The position numbers and the translations under genes were made by a program. A DNA stretch of 64,000 bases, taken from assembly GCA_001972305.1 (NCBI GenBank), contig BDDD01000713.1, positions 310,001 through 374,000 on the forward strand. Reading direction: 5' to 3'. The notes under the pieces were generated by a model. That model saw nothing but the letters and a program-made list of their open reading frames with translations. It had not been told where the DNA came from and did not search any database. Below are positions 11,121-23,889 of this stretch, piece by piece (the stretch's first letter is position 1; every line of letters starts with the position of its first letter). The DNA is from Cephalotus follicularis (lineage: Eukaryota; Streptophyta; Magnoliopsida; Oxalidales; Cephalotaceae).

Positions 11121-11994
11121 CAGTCTACGGTTACTCTAGGCGTCGTCTGTTATCCCTTAAGCAAAGCACCAACGCTTTGCGGACTTAGCAAAATGTCAAA
11201 TATGGCTTTTAATCAGCTTATCAACAACCAGAATCCAATTCAGTCAATCTAATACTCTATCCAAGGGAGCTATAAGCCCTAGTGGTCGGTTACAACTTAG
11301 AAATGACTCCAAACACTAAGATCCAGAGGAAGCTATAAGCTTCAATAGTCGATCATAACTCAGAAACCACTTTAACGCTAAGATCCATACTCGTGGATCC
11401 GAAATCAACGGAGAGAAGAGATTATGCTTATAATCTCAAAATCTCCATTCTCTCTCTTATATTTATTTTAGTCCACTATTGAGCAGACTAGGCTCCTAAA
11501 TCATTCATCTAGCCCTGATCTATCAGTTCCTAGCAATATAATTCATTCAAGGAAGTTATATATGCAAGAGTTCAAAGCATATATGTAGAACCTACCTCAA
11601 TGACGGTTGGGTTTGCAGATCTGGAAGAACTGGCAGTTGAATCCTAGATCTGATCCCTCCTTCAGGTTCTATGCTCTACCATGAGTCCAACAACTCCTTC
11701 CTTGCTCCAATCCGAGTTTTCTCTCCAACCCTCTCTCACTTTCTCTCTAGAACAAGAGGTGATAGAATAAGAGTGAACATGGGATGAGAGTGGAAGCATC
11801 CTTTAGAAGCAAAACTGTCAATATATCTAGAGACTTCTTTTGGGTGAAATCTCAAAACTACACTTTTTGGTTCTATTGAACCCACACTATACAAAGATAG
11901 CCATAGAAAGGAGAATATAACAGTAGCATATACGTGTCTTGTCATAATACAATATCATATATTGCAACAGTACATATAAAACTCGGGGCTTACA

Positions 11995-12259
11995 TGCTCC
12001 CCTCCTAAAAGAAATTTTAACCCGAGATTCCCTAAGGTCAAAACAAGTGAGGGTTCAATGCTCTTACATCTTCCCCATGCTTCTGTTGTACCGCTCTGAT
12101 TCTATCCCCTGACCATAAGCGTGTCTGAAGATAAGCAACTGTTAAGAAGGCTAATCAGAGTCTCAAGAGTCTGCATCCATATTAGCCTTGGTCTGATGGT
12201 ACTATATCTCCAGCAACTGAAGCTGATCCCGTGGCAATCCTCTGGTCCATGGCATAAAC
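11995..12259 (-). other. Element C: polypurine tract and short 3' tail of gag region
   Basis: The purine tract (minus strand) abuts the 3' LTR. The few hundred bases before it show only weak gag-like remains and nothing of protease, reverse transcriptase, RNase H or integrase. Confidence 0.6.
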
Positions 12260-13110
12260 TCTGCCATGCACTGTAGGTGTCGATCTCATAGGCTGCTTAC
12301 CATGATCTCCCTGCACTGTAGAAGGCGAACGGGTGCTAGGATGACATTGGTATTGCTGTCCAAAACCACGGCCCTATTGGGAACTTCCCTGGGATTGAGC
12401 CAAACTCTGTCCTGGCTGATTCCCTTAACCATACCTGCTATGAGGACAATCTGCATCCCTGTGATCCATAGCTCCACAAACCATGCACTTGCTGGTCTTC
12501 CACCAACAATCATCTAAAGCATGATTTGTACACTGACAATACACGCACGGATCAAAAGGAACCTGACTACTATCACTATGAAGCCTAGGGTGACCTCCCT
12601 ATGATGATAACCTCCTCTAGTGTCTCTGCAGAGAGCCATGACATTGACTCCTCTGTCGAGAACCTTGAAATTGTCCTCTTAGTCTTAAGGACTTGGATGG
12701 ACTACCAATGCTCTGAGGAGATCCACCTTGACTCGGGCTGCTGCTATTTCCTAACCTCTGGGATTGGTTACTGCTCCCAGAACTCCTCCCTACTGCCAAT
12801 CGGACGAAGCAGATCTACTACTACTGGTCTGGATCCTTAAATTACGCAGATCTTCTGCTACTAACTCAACATCTCTCGCTCTGTTAGCCAATTCAAAGAA
12901 GGATCTCAATCACAGAGGCACTAGCTTCTATCTAATATCAGGTCTAAGCCCACCAAGAAACCTCTTGGCCTTCCTTGCTTCAATACCAACCATGTGAGGA
13001 GCCATCCTCTACAACTCAATTAACTTAGCCTCATACTAGGCCACAGTCATGCTGCCTTGTTTTAGGCCAAGAAATTCGGCCTCCTTTCTGTCAACCTCCG
13101 CCTCGGGGAA
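12260..13110 (-). pseudogene. gag relic of element C, C-terminal part with zinc knuckles
   Basis: Minus-strand traces from 13110 downward continue the gag interrupted by element A: a Ty3-type segment ending in the usual MTVAQYE-like region near 13050, a basic linker, then zinc knuckles near 12550-12440 (CXXC...H...C spacing, e.g. CMVCGAMDHRDADC). The knuckles would bind element RNA. Broken in several places. The other part is at 23179-23744. Confidence 0.7.
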
Positions 13111-14614
13111 TGTCACACCCCGTTATTTCAATACCATCAATTGACAAGCATATATGGTGATATCAGAATTAAACATACATTCCGTCATTTCATTCAACAG
13201 TATATAACAATATGCGGAAGCAGTCAATAAACCGGAATATATAAAATATAAGTCGTTCGCACGCATCCCATACTACGTGCGAGTACAATTCAAAAATCAT
13301 CCTTAACATAAGGAAAAACAAAATGAGGTATGATCCGTTCCTTCATTACAATACAATACATAAACAACAACCTTAAAGATAAACAAAAGCTTTTTCAAAA
13401 CTTCAACAGCAAGCTCCGAAAGTCCTTGCTCAATCTGTAATGGTAGGGGTTAGCCGTTGTCCTCACTTGGCTAAGCAGGAAGATAATGTATGCTGAGGAA
13501 TATATGCATGCAATATGTATGACAGTTTATATCAAAATAGCATTTAAATAGCCAATATAAGAGCAATCATGCCAAATGGCCATGAACAGTTCGTATGAAA
13601 TAATATCGCACAAGGGTACAATCAATTCAATCAGTCGTTTGGGTGTCACATGTCGCTAGCTCCTAGCCCCCAACTGTGCACCACCTAACTATCACCCCAC
13701 ACTCCGAGAATGATAGAAAAGGTATCAGTTACTACCGGCGTTGGTGGGTAGTTTAACAGTAATTCTACAATTGCAGACAGTAGGTGATACTCTGGCCAAC
13801 TCCTGGCACCCAGAATCACATCCGTAGTCAGTGATAACCTCCATCACCGAACTACGGCAGTGAGCATAGACAATCAATTCAATCAGTACAATCAGTAGTA
13901 ATATTACACATATAATTTGTGTGCAATATCGAATGTTTTCTTTAGAAACATATAACAGTTCAGTAGTCGTGCATCTCATGTGAGGAAACGATATCAGTAC
14001 AGTAGTGGTTTCCAATTCGGAAACAAACAGTAGGTACCTCTCATGTAGGAGGAAAAAATCAGTAGTTTTGACATTAAGCGTTCTTTTAAAAGTGATAGTA
14101 AATATTATCATTTTGGTACAAAGACCATAATGGTTGCAATCTTTGAAATTATCGGTAATAGTGGTGTTAATAGCACCAATCAGTAGGTATATACTAACAT
14201 AAGTAGCATATATGGCAACATTGATCAAAACAGTAGTTCTTGTAGATAATACTTTTATTGAAAGTGATGTTTAAAACCATAATTTGTGCATATAGCACAT
14301 ATCTCGTTCGATCCTTGAAATATCAGTAATAATGATGTTAACAACATAAACCAGTATGTATATACTAACATAAGTAGTATATGCAGTAACATTAAACTAA
14401 AACAGTAGTTTTTATAAATCATAACATTCACTTGAAATGGTGTTTAAGCCATAAATTGTGCATATAGCACATAATTCATTCGATCAGTGAAATATCAGTA
14501 ATAATGATGTTAAATAACATCAAACAGTATGTACCTTATGATGGTAACACATACAATCAATAACAATGCAAAAACAGTAGCAATTCAGTGATTATTATGC
14601 AGTTCCAGCCCAGA

Positions 14615-14697
14615 ACAGTCGACTGCCCTCAAGAACCAGTCGGCTGTTGGGTTGAGTAGTCGACTGCTTTCAATGGAAGTCGACTGTTCTTGCCCAG
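14615..14697. repeat. GTCGAC-type motif cluster, LTR A distal (3' LTR copy)
   Basis: Four units in about 80 bp (CAGTCGACTG, CAGTCGGCTG, TAGTCGACTG, AAGTCGACTG) separated by about 12-20 bases. Same array in the other LTR at about 21848-21930. Lies about 1250-1330 bases from the LTR start in element orientation. Confidence 0.9.
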
Positions 14698-15690
14698 AAA
14701 TGCAGGCAGAACAGTTAAAGTGTAGTGCAATTCAATGCCAAATCAGTTCAATGCAAGTAGAAAGTAACATACAGGTAATGCATGATCATATCTTCCAAAA
14801 CATAACACTACCCCTACCTCAAATTGCTATCCCAAGATCAATTGAGTGATATTTCTCTTTAAAGCTTCCAAGTCACTTTCACCAATCCCTCTTTCAATTT
14901 CAGTAGTGTTGATCTATGCATGTTTGTTTATGAACATATGCATCAATGTCAGTAGGTTTCAATAACTCTTACAGTGGTTTAATCATTAATCCACTTAAGT
15001 CTTTAACTTTCCTTTACCATTCTATCACTTCCTTCTTTGAACTTTATGTCAAATTATTAAATCTCGAATTCATTGATTTTATCTTGTTTTGACAGAAAAT
15101 ATATTCATGCTTAGAATCCATTAAGCATATATCATAATGCTAACAATAATTAAAGTCTATTCTAGAGACTATATCACCAATTCCACTTGATTTCATTATT
15201 ACTTTCCATTTCGATTCCAAAGATTGTTATTCCAATCTATTAACGGGAGATATACAACATTCCTAGTCACATTTTATCAACATAACAACAAGAATTTCGG
15301 ATCAAGGACTTACCAAGAATCTAAAGCCTCAAAGTCCTCCTTTTTGAGCTTTCTAACACCTCCAATGTAAGCCTTCAACAATCCTTAGCAACTCTCACTT
15401 CACTCTGTGTTTCTAACACTCCATTAAGCATTTCATCAGCAGATATAACTCTCAATTCGTCAAATTTGTCACCTACTCGCATGCACTCACCTTCCCCTCT
15501 TTCTTTCCACCTACATGCCTTGTCCTCTTTCACTTTCTCTCATTAATTTAATCAATTATGGGTTGTTAGATCTACAGAGAACATGCAAACATTCCCCTTT
15601 TGCATGTTCTGGCAGGTGGTGAGACATAAGTGCCATTCCCCACCTGTCCCTCTTGTCTTTGCACATGTTAGGTATCTTTCCAGGAGCAAT

Positions 15691-15773
15691 CCAGTCGACT
15701 GGCTTTAGTGGGCAGTCGACTGCCTTCATCACGTGGCAGATAGTCGACTGTTGCTCTGTGGCAGTCGGCTGTC
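15691..15773. repeat. GTCGAC-type motif cluster, LTR A proximal (3' LTR copy)
   Basis: Four units (CCAGTCGACTGG, CAGTCGACTG, TAGTCGACTG, CAGTCGGCTG) about 170-255 bases from the LTR start in element orientation. Same array in the other LTR at about 22925-23007. Confidence 0.9.
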
Positions 15774-15944
15774 TGGCCTAAATTAGGGTTTCTAATCCTT
15801 GATACATCACCGATCGCACATTTAATCATTCCCAAACAATTTCCAATCATAGAAATTAATAACATTGGACAAATAACTCAATTAAATGTATATTTTATTT
15901 CACATTTGGATCAATATACATTAATTGAAGTTGCAGTTATTACA

Positions 15945-15960
15945 TTCCCCCCTCCTTCAA
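15945..15960 (-). other. Polypurine tract of element A
   Basis: The minus strand reads GAAGGAGGGGGGAA immediately before the 3' LTR start TGTAATAAC. It primes plus-strand DNA synthesis in this family and confirms the LTR edge. Confidence 0.9.
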
Positions 15961-15990
15961 GAAAATTCGTCCTCGAATTTAGCCCTTATA

Positions 15991-18720
15991 TCACATTCTG
16001 AATAGGTGGGGAAATGTCTCCCTCATTTTGTCCTCACGCTCCCACGTAGCTTCCTTAGCTCCGTGAAAACGCCACAACACCTTGACCATAGGGATGGTCT
16101 TATTCCTCAAAACCTTTTCCGTGCGATCCACGATCCTCGTTGGCCTTTCTTCATAAGTCAGTCTCGGACTAATGAATCCAGGGTCGTAGCTCAAAATGTG
16201 AGATGGGTCGGGTACGTATTTCCGTAACATGGAAACATGGAATACGTTATGTACATCCGACAAGCTAGGCGGTAGTGCAATCTGATATGCTACCTCCCCC
16301 ACTCTATCCAGTATCTCGTAAGGTCCAATGTACCTTGGAACTAATTTCCCTTTGAGGCCAAAACGGTATATCCCTTTCGAAGGCAAGATCTTCAAAAACA
16401 CATGATCCCCCTTCTCAAATTCCAACTTCCTTCTCTTGCTGTCGGCGTAACTCTTCTGCGGACTCTGTGCTGTTAGCAATCTCCTTTTGATCATCTCCAC
16501 TTTATCAGTGGTCTCTTGTACCAAGTCTGGTCCCAGCACTTGTCTCTCACCTACCTCATCCCAGCAAATAGGTGATCTGCATTTCCTCCCGTATAAAGCT
16601 TCATACGGAGCCATCCCGATGCTGGTGTGAAAACTTTTGTTGTAAGAGAATTCAATCAATGCCAGATGATCCTCCCAACTCCCAGCAAAATCAATCATGC
16701 AAGCCCGCATGGTCACGTGTTCCCATTTCCATTCAACCACTGGTAGCGATTGTAGCAGTCCCGCAGGTTTCTGATGTTCAGCCTTCACTCTCTGATAGGT
16801 CAAACATCGTGCTACATATTCTGCAATCTCTCTCTTCATACCGCTCCACCAGTAGTTCTTTTTCAGGTCGTGCCACATCTTGGAACTTCCTGGGTGAAAA
16901 CTGTATCTCGATTTATGGGCTTGTTGCAATAGCTCATTCTTGATACTCTTATCATCAGGAATACATATCCTTCCTCGGAACCTCAATATGCCATCAGTAT
17001 GTACAGAGAACTCAGAATCAGCGTTAAGGTTCTCACGGATACTCCATAAATCAGCATCACTATACTGAGCAGTCAAGATACGCTCGAGAAGTTCCGGTTG
17101 TGCCCTCATACTTGCCACAATCACTCCACGAGAAACCATGAACGGATTCCATCTCTGAAATTCTTCCAATAGCTTCCACTGTGAAACTATAGCCCCAGCA
17201 ATCATCGCTTTGCGACTAAGTGCATCAGCCACTACATTTGCCTTTCCCGGGTGGTACTGAATATTGCAATTGTAGTCATTGAAGAACTCCACCCATCATC
17301 TCTGTCTCATGTTGAGCTCCTTCTGGGAAAATAAATACTTCAAGCTTTTATGATCAGTGAAGATTTCGAATTGAGCACCATAGAGGTAGTGCCTCCATTT
17401 CTGTAAAGCAAACACTATGGCCGCCAACTCAAGATCGTGTACGGGATAATTTTCCTCGTACGGTTGCAACTTCCTTGATGCGTATGCAATCACCCTACCA
17501 TGTTGCATCGGGACGCATCCCAAACCCTTCCCAGAGGCATCGGTGTAGACAGTAAATCCCTCATTACCTTCAGGTAGCGCCAACACTGGAGCCGAAATCA
17601 GTCGACTCTTTAACTCTTGGAAACTTGCCTCACAAGAATCACTCCACACAAAGCTGGACTTCTTCTGAGTCAACTGTGTCAGTGGTGTAGCAGGTTTCGA
17701 GAATCCCTCGATGAATCTTCGGTAGTAGCCAGCCAATCCCAAGAAACTACGCACCTCCGTAACGTTTCTCGGTTGGGGCCAATCAACAATGCTTTCGATC
17801 TTCGAAGGATCCACTGACAATCCTTCACTCGACACTATGTGGCCTAAGAAAGTCACATGATCTAGCCAAAATTCACACTTGCTGAATTTGGCATACAGCT
17901 GTTCCTTCCGTAATACCTGTAATACAATCCGCAAATGCTGCATGTGCTCCTCAACACTCTTTGAATAAATCAGGATGTCGTCAAGAAAGATAACAACAAA
18001 CTGATCGAGATAAGGTTGGAATACTCTGTTCATTAAGCACATGAAAGCTGCAGGAGCATTAGTCAAACCAAACGGCAGTATCAGAAATTCGTAATGCCCA
18101 TATCTAGTTCGAAATGTTGTTTTCTCCACATCGCCTTCTCTGATCCTCAACTGATGGTAACCTGTTCTCAGGTCAAGCTTGGAGTATACAGTTGAGCCTT
18201 GTAATTGGTCGAATAACTCCTCAATATGCGGTAGAGGATACTTGTTCTTCACCGTCACTTGATTCAGCAACCTGTAATCAATGCATAGTCGCATTGATCC
18301 GTCTTTCTTTTTCACAAACAGAACCGGTGCTCCCCATGGTGACACACTCGGTCTGATGAAGCCTTTGTCAAGATAGTCCTGCAGTTGAACTTTCAACTCC
18401 TTCAGTTCTGCAGGAGCCATTCGGTAAGGTGCTTTGAATATCGGAGCAGTCCCAGGCTGTAGTTCAATACTGAAATCTATATCTCTCTCCGGTGGTAGTG
18501 AAGTAAGATCATCTGGAAATACATCAGGAAAATCACATACAACTGGAACTTGCTCTATACTAGGCGTACCTTTCGTATGATCAATCACATACGCCAAATA
18601 GCCTTCACACCCTTGCTTGAGATACTTCTGTGCTCGGGTATATGAGATGATCGGAGCAGTAACATTCTTTTCTCCGATAAACTTGTACTCTGTTCCATCT
18701 TGTAAATAAAAGGTCATCAT
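15991..18720 (-). pseudogene. pol region of element A (RT, RNase H, integrase, chromodomain)
   Basis: Domains in coding order: reverse transcriptase at about 18400-17850 with [17 protein letters not shown] and the catalytic FLDDILIYS box; RNase H at about 17560-17300 with [12 protein letters not shown] and [10 protein letters not shown]; integrase with the HHxxHPG-like zinc segment around 16900-16750 and later core and GPYEIL segments to about 16300; and a C-terminal chromodomain-like end with VLWRFHGAKEATWERE at about 16090-16010. That last module, with 2.8 kb LTRs, points to Tekay/Del chromoviruses, whose chromodomain is thought to guide integration to heterochromatin. The region is close to whole but has a few breaks. 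Confidence 0.9.
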
Positions 18721-18759
18721 CTTGTTGTAGCAATCAACACAAGCATGATGAGTATACAG

Positions 18760-20244
18760 TCAATCCATCCCCAAGATTACATCAAAATCTCGGATAGGTA
18801 ATACAACTAGATCGGCCAATAACTGAACCCCAGCTACTGTGATGTCACAGTCTTTCACAATAGAATCAGATAGAAGACGAGTACCCGCAGGAGTACTCAC
18901 TTCCAAAACATAAGGCAAATCAGAAGTTACGCCATGTAAGTTGCAAGCAAAATCAGATGCAATGAAAGAATGTGTAGCACCAGGATCAATCAGTGCATGA
19001 GCTAATATGTCAGATATCAAAATGGTACCTCCTACAACAGTAGTAGATTCTGGCACCTCATCTCTAGACAAGGTATAGACCCTACCTTTCATGATCCCCT
19101 TCCCGGTGTCTCTTCGCGGTTGAGCCGCCGCAACACTGCCACTAGCACCAGCACTCCCCTGTTGGTTGCGTGCTTGATCCCTCATCATCGGGCATTTACT
19201 CAGCATGTGATCTTGGGAGCCACATCTCAAACACTTTCCCATCCTCTTCCAGCAATCTATTTCAACATGGTTCTGACGACCACAAAATGTACATCCGCCG
19301 GTATTCTGCTGACTATTCCGGCCAGGTGTCCTTGATCGGTTGCGTTGAGAACCCCCTCTGTTATCAGACTTGTTTAACCTAGCAGGGTTATTGCTTCCCT
19401 GCCCTTGTGACTGTACGGCCCTCGATTGAGTAGCTCGAGACCGTTCTGTCCTTCTCTCATTAGCATCTACTTCAAGAATCATTGCTCTCTCCGCTACTTC
19501 AACAAAAGAAGTCAGCTGCAACATCAATAACTTGGATCTGATATCTGGTCGAAGGCCTTTTAGGAACCTCCGGATCATCCGTGACTCTCCCTCCACAAGA
19601 TATGGCGTGTGTCTGGCCAGCTCTACAAATCTGGTCTGGTATTGAGCTACCGTCATGTCTCCTTGACGCAGCTCTATCAGCTCTGTCTCCCATCTGTCAC
19701 GCTCTATCTGCGGTACATAAGCATCCAGGAACTCGGACTGAAATCTGTCCCAAGTTCTGTTGAGTCCACGGGATTCCCATTTCGCCTCTGTTCTCTCCCA
19801 CCAGTACGTCGCTTCGCCCCATAGGCGGTACACAGCAAAACTGAGCTTCTGCTCATCATTACAGTCTAGAGCAGTAAAGATCTTCTCCAGATCTCTAATC
19901 CATCGCTCAGCAGCAGTGGCATTCAGCTCGCCATTAAAGGTCGGAGGATTCTGTCGCATGAACCGCTCCAGATCTCGGCCAAATCCACCTGCATGACAAG
20001 CATCCGGTGCTGGCTGATGTGCCCGGTTAGCCTCATACATCTGTCGGATCTGCTCCATATTTGTTGCATTAGCTTGCATTTGCTGTCGGAAAAGATCAGC
20101 CAGGTTGTCAAAATTACTTCTGTCAGCATGTACTGGAGGAACATTCACTCCTTCATTCATGTGCGGAACATTTTCAGGCATTGACGGAGCATTAAATCCG
20201 TCGTTGGCTCTACGCCTTCCTCTTCGTCCTCTTCTTGGATCCAT
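18760..20244 (-). pseudogene. gag-protease region of element A
   Basis: A long frame of 494 residues starting at 20244, 100 bp inside the LTR. Parts: basic N-terminus (MDPRRGRRGRRR), Retrotrans_gag core at about residues 105-215 with conserved tryptophans, two CX2CX4HX4C zinc knuckles at about residues 320-355 (CTFCGRQNHVEIDC, CLRCGSQDHMLSKC), and an aspartic protease-like C-terminus with the GATHSFI motif at about residues 415-425. It would form the particle, package RNA and process the polyprotein. It belongs to a fossil element and is listed as a relic although this stretch is long and open. Confidence 0.9.
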
Positions 20245-20330
20245 TCAGTTTCCTATACGGAATGACAAAAATCATTAGGAAACATTCATTAATTTCTGAG
20301 AACTTATCCCAGCTAGCATATATGGAATAT

Positions 20331-20344
20331 GCTCGATACCATGC
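20331..20344 (-). other. Primer binding site of element A, tRNA-iMet type
   Basis: Just inside the 5' LTR the minus strand shows a TGGTATC..GAGC-like sequence, the initiator-Met primer site shared with elements B, C and E. Confidence 0.8.
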
Positions 20345-23178
20345 TGTCACACCCCGTTATTTCAATACCATCAATTGACAAGCATATATGGTGATATCAG
20401 AATTAAACATACATTCCGTCATTTCATTCAACAGTATATAACAATATGCGAAAGCAGTCAATAAACCGGAATATATAAAATATAAGTCGATCGCACGCAT
20501 CCCATACTACGTGCGAGTACAATTCAAAAATCATCCTTAACATAAGGAAAAACAAAACGAGGTATGATCCGTTCCTTCATTACAATACAATACATAAACA
20601 ACAACCTTAAAGATAAACAGAAGCTTTTTCAAAACTTCAACAGCAAGCTCCGAAAGTCCTTGCTCAATCTGTAATGGTAGGGGTTAGCCGTTGTCCTCAC
20701 TTGGCTAAGCAGGAAGATAATGTATGCTGAGGAATATATGCATGCAATATGTATGACAGTTTATATCAAAATAGCATTTAAATAGCCAATATAAGAGCAA
20801 TCATGCCAAATGGCCATGAACAGTTCATATGAAATAATAACGCACAAGGGTACAATCAATTCAATCAGTCGTTTGGGTGTCACATGTCACTAACTCCTAG
20901 CCCCCAACTGTGCACCACCTAACTATCACCCAACACTCCGAGAATGATAGAAAAGGTATCAGTTACTACCGACGTTGGAGGGTAGTTTAACAGTAATTCT
21001 ACAATTGCAGACAGTAGGTGATACTCTGGCCAACTCCTGGCACCCAGAATCACATCCGTAGTCAGTGATAACCTCCATCACCGAACTACGGCAGTGAGCA
21101 TAGACAATCAATTCAATCAGTACAATCAGTAGTAATATTACACATATAATTTGTGTGCAATATTGAATGTTTTCTTTAGAAACATATAACAGTTCAGTAG
21201 TCGTGCATCTCATGTGAGGAAACGATATCAGTACAGTAGTGGTTTCCAATTCGGAAACAAACAGTAGGTACCTCTCATGTAGGAGGAAAAAATCAGTAGT
21301 TTTGACATTAAGCGTTCTTTTAAAAGTGATAGTAAATATCATCATTTTGGTACAAAGACCATAATGGTTGCAATCTTTGAAATTATCGGTAATAGTGGTG
21401 TTAATAGCACCAATCAGTAGGTGTATACTAACATAAGTAGCATATATGGTAACATTGATCAAAACAGTAGTTCTTGTAGATAATACTTTTATTGAAAGTG
21501 ATGTTTAAAACCATAATTTGTGCATATAGCACATATCTCGTTCGATCCTTGAAATATCAGTAATAATGATGTTAACAACATCAACCAGTATGTATATACT
21601 AACATAAGTAGTATATGCAGTAACATTAAACTAAAACAGTAGTTTTTATAAATCATAACATTCACTTGAAATGGTGTTTAAGCCATAAATTGTGCATATA
21701 GCACATAATTCATTCGATCAGTGAAATATCAGTAATAATGATGTTAAATAACATCAAACAGTATGTACCTTATGATGGTAACACATACAATCAATAACAA
21801 TGCAAAAACAGTAGCAATTCAGTGATTATTATGCAGTTCCAGCCCAGAACAGTCGACTGCCCTCAAGAACCAGTCGGCTGTTGGGTAGAGTAGTCGACTG
21901 CTATCAATGGAAGTCGACTGTTCTTGCCCAGAAATGCAGGCAGAACAGTTAAAGTGTAGTGCAATTCAATGCCAAATCAGTTCAATGCAAGTAGAAAGTA
22001 ACATACAGGTAATGCATGATCATATCTTCCAAAACATAACACTACCCCCACCTCAAATTGCTATCCCAAGATCAATTGAGTGATCTTTCTCTTTAAAGCT
22101 TCCAAGTCACTTTCACCAATCCCTCTTTCAATTTCAGTAGTGTTGATCTATGCATGTTTGTTTATGAACATATGCATCAATGTCAGTAGGTTTCACTAAC
22201 TCTTACAGTGGTTTAATCATTAATCCACTTAAGTCTTTAACTTTCCTTTACCATTCTATCACTTCCTTCTTTGAACTTTATGTCAAATTATTAAATCTCG
22301 AATTCATTGATTTTATCTTGTTTTGACAGAAAATATATTCATGCTTAGAATCCATTAAGCATATATCATAATGCTAACAATAATTAAAGTCTATTCTAGA
22401 GACTATATCACCAATTCCACTTGATTTCATTATTACTTTCCATTTCGATTCCAAAGATTGTTATTCCAATCTATTAACAGGAGATATACAACATTCCTAG
22501 TCACATTTTATCAACATAACAACAAGAATTTCGGATCAAGGACTTACCAAGAATCTAAAGCCTCCAAGTCCTCCTTTTTGAGCTTTCTAACACCTCCAAT
22601 GTAAGCCTTCAACAATCCTTAGCAACTCTCACTTCACTCTGTGTTTCTAACACTCCATTAAACATTTCATCAGCAGATATAACTCTCAATTCGTCAAATT
22701 TGTCACCTACTCACATGCACTCACCTTCCCCTCTTTCTTTCCACCTACATGCCTTGTCCTCTTTCACTTTCTCTCATTAATTTAATCAATTATGGGTTGT
22801 TAGATCTGCAGAGAACATGCAAACATTCCCCTTTTGCATGTTCTGGCAGGTGGTGAGACATAAGTGCCATTCCCCACCTGTCCCTCTTGTCTTTGCACAT
22901 GTTAGGTATCTGTCCAGGAGCAATCCAGTCGACTGGCTTTAGTGGGCAGTCGACTGCCTTCATCACGTGGCAGACAGTCGACTGTTGCTCTGTGGCAGTC
23001 GGCTGTCTGGCCTAAATTAAGGTTTCTAATCCTTGATACATCAACGATCGCACATTTAATCATTCCCAAACAATTTCCAATCATAGAAATTAATAACATT
23101 GGACAAATAACTCAATTAAATGTATATTTTATTTCACATTTGGATCAATATACATTAATTGAAGTTGCGGTTATTACA
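20345..23178 (-). repeat. 5' LTR of element A
   Basis: Same length (2834 bp) and termini as the LTR at 13111-15944. Differences are single bases scattered evenly, with no indels noticed. GTCGAC clusters are retained at both positions. Confidence 0.95.
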
Positions 23179-23744
23179 GAGAAATACTTCTCGTTCAACT
23201 CTAATTTAAACATGTCCCAAGAATTTGGTATCCCTGATTCTTCCCAGGAGGCGTCAACAATCCTCCACCAAAGTTCTGCTTCGCCATGTAGCATAAAAGT
23301 GGCGAAAGAAACCTTCTCAGAGTCTGAACATTCCAAGACCCTAAAGATTTTCTCTAACTGCATCATTCATCTCTAAGCGACAACAACATCAGAGTCCCCT
23401 GTAAAAACTAGAGGATTTAACTGCAAAAACCTGACCAATGAATCCTCCCTGCGTGCAGTCTGATCAACTGGTCTCTCTACTGCTTCTATACTCCTTGCTG
23501 GTCTTGCAGCTAGGGTTTGCTCTGCTGTAGCCACTTGTCACTGCATAAATTCATTCATTTGGGTCATCATAGCATGCATCTCCCTCATATAATCTATGGG
23601 CTCCTCTTGAGCAGAAGTAATAAATTCTGCTTCTTGTGCCACATTCTCCCCTTCCTGATCCTCAACACCTCTATTGGCTCGGGTGCGTCTAGCCGACGGC
23701 CCTACCCTAGCTCTTCTTGCAGTTCCTCTTCGTCTACCTTCCAT
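23179..23744 (-). pseudogene. gag relic of element C, N-terminal part
   Basis: Starts at the ATG complementary to 23742-23744 with a basic N-terminus (MEGRRRGTARRAR), then a linker, then the Ty3 gag core with LHGEAELWW and ESGIPNSWDMF near 23300-23200. The coding trace resumes beyond element A at 13110. Broken in several places. Confidence 0.8.
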
Positions 23745-23889
23745 ACCTACCTTATATAAGAGAGAAGAGGTCAGATATCCACTTTTCATATCCGTAATTA
23801 CAAAATAATTGAAGCAATCAATACTCTTATTCACAACAGTTAAATCCAAAAGCCAAGGATCCTATCCTAGCATATCCAGCATAACTTAT

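Larger units (their letters stand above)
9464..11994 (-). repeat. 3' LTR of element C (left)
   Basis: Plus-strand ends are TGTCATGCCCCG and GGGGCTTACA. A purine tract complementary to GCTCCCCTCCTAAAAG lies just inside (11995-12012), giving the minus-strand direction. It carries two blocks of tandem repeats (10380-10720, 10830-11120). Confidence 0.85.
13111..15944 (-). repeat. 3' LTR of element A
   Basis: Plus-strand ends TGTCACACCCCG and GTTATTACA. The polypurine tract lies just inside at 15945-15960. It carries CAGTCGACTG-type clusters at 14615-14697 and 15691-15773. It is collinear over its whole length with the LTR at 20345-23178. Confidence 0.95.
13111..23178 (-). mobile_element. Element A: young, nearly whole Tekay/Del-like chromovirus (10,068 bp)
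   Basis: Two LTRs of exactly 2834 bp each, a primer binding site, gag with protease, reverse transcriptase with RNase H, integrase, a chromodomain-like C-terminus and a polypurine tract, all in the expected minus-strand order. It sits in the gag of element C, flanked by GGGAA (13106-13110) and GAGAA (23179-23183), a five-base target duplication with one change. Counting by eye, the LTRs differ at about 30 sites with no length change, about 1.1 percent, suggesting roughly 0.4 million years at 1.3e-8 per site per year. It looks nearly whole with a few breaks. Confidence 0.95.

Noticed and set aside
16006-16943. Plus-strand frames opposite pol of element A
   Set aside because: Shadows of the minus-strand integrase coding region; no independent support.
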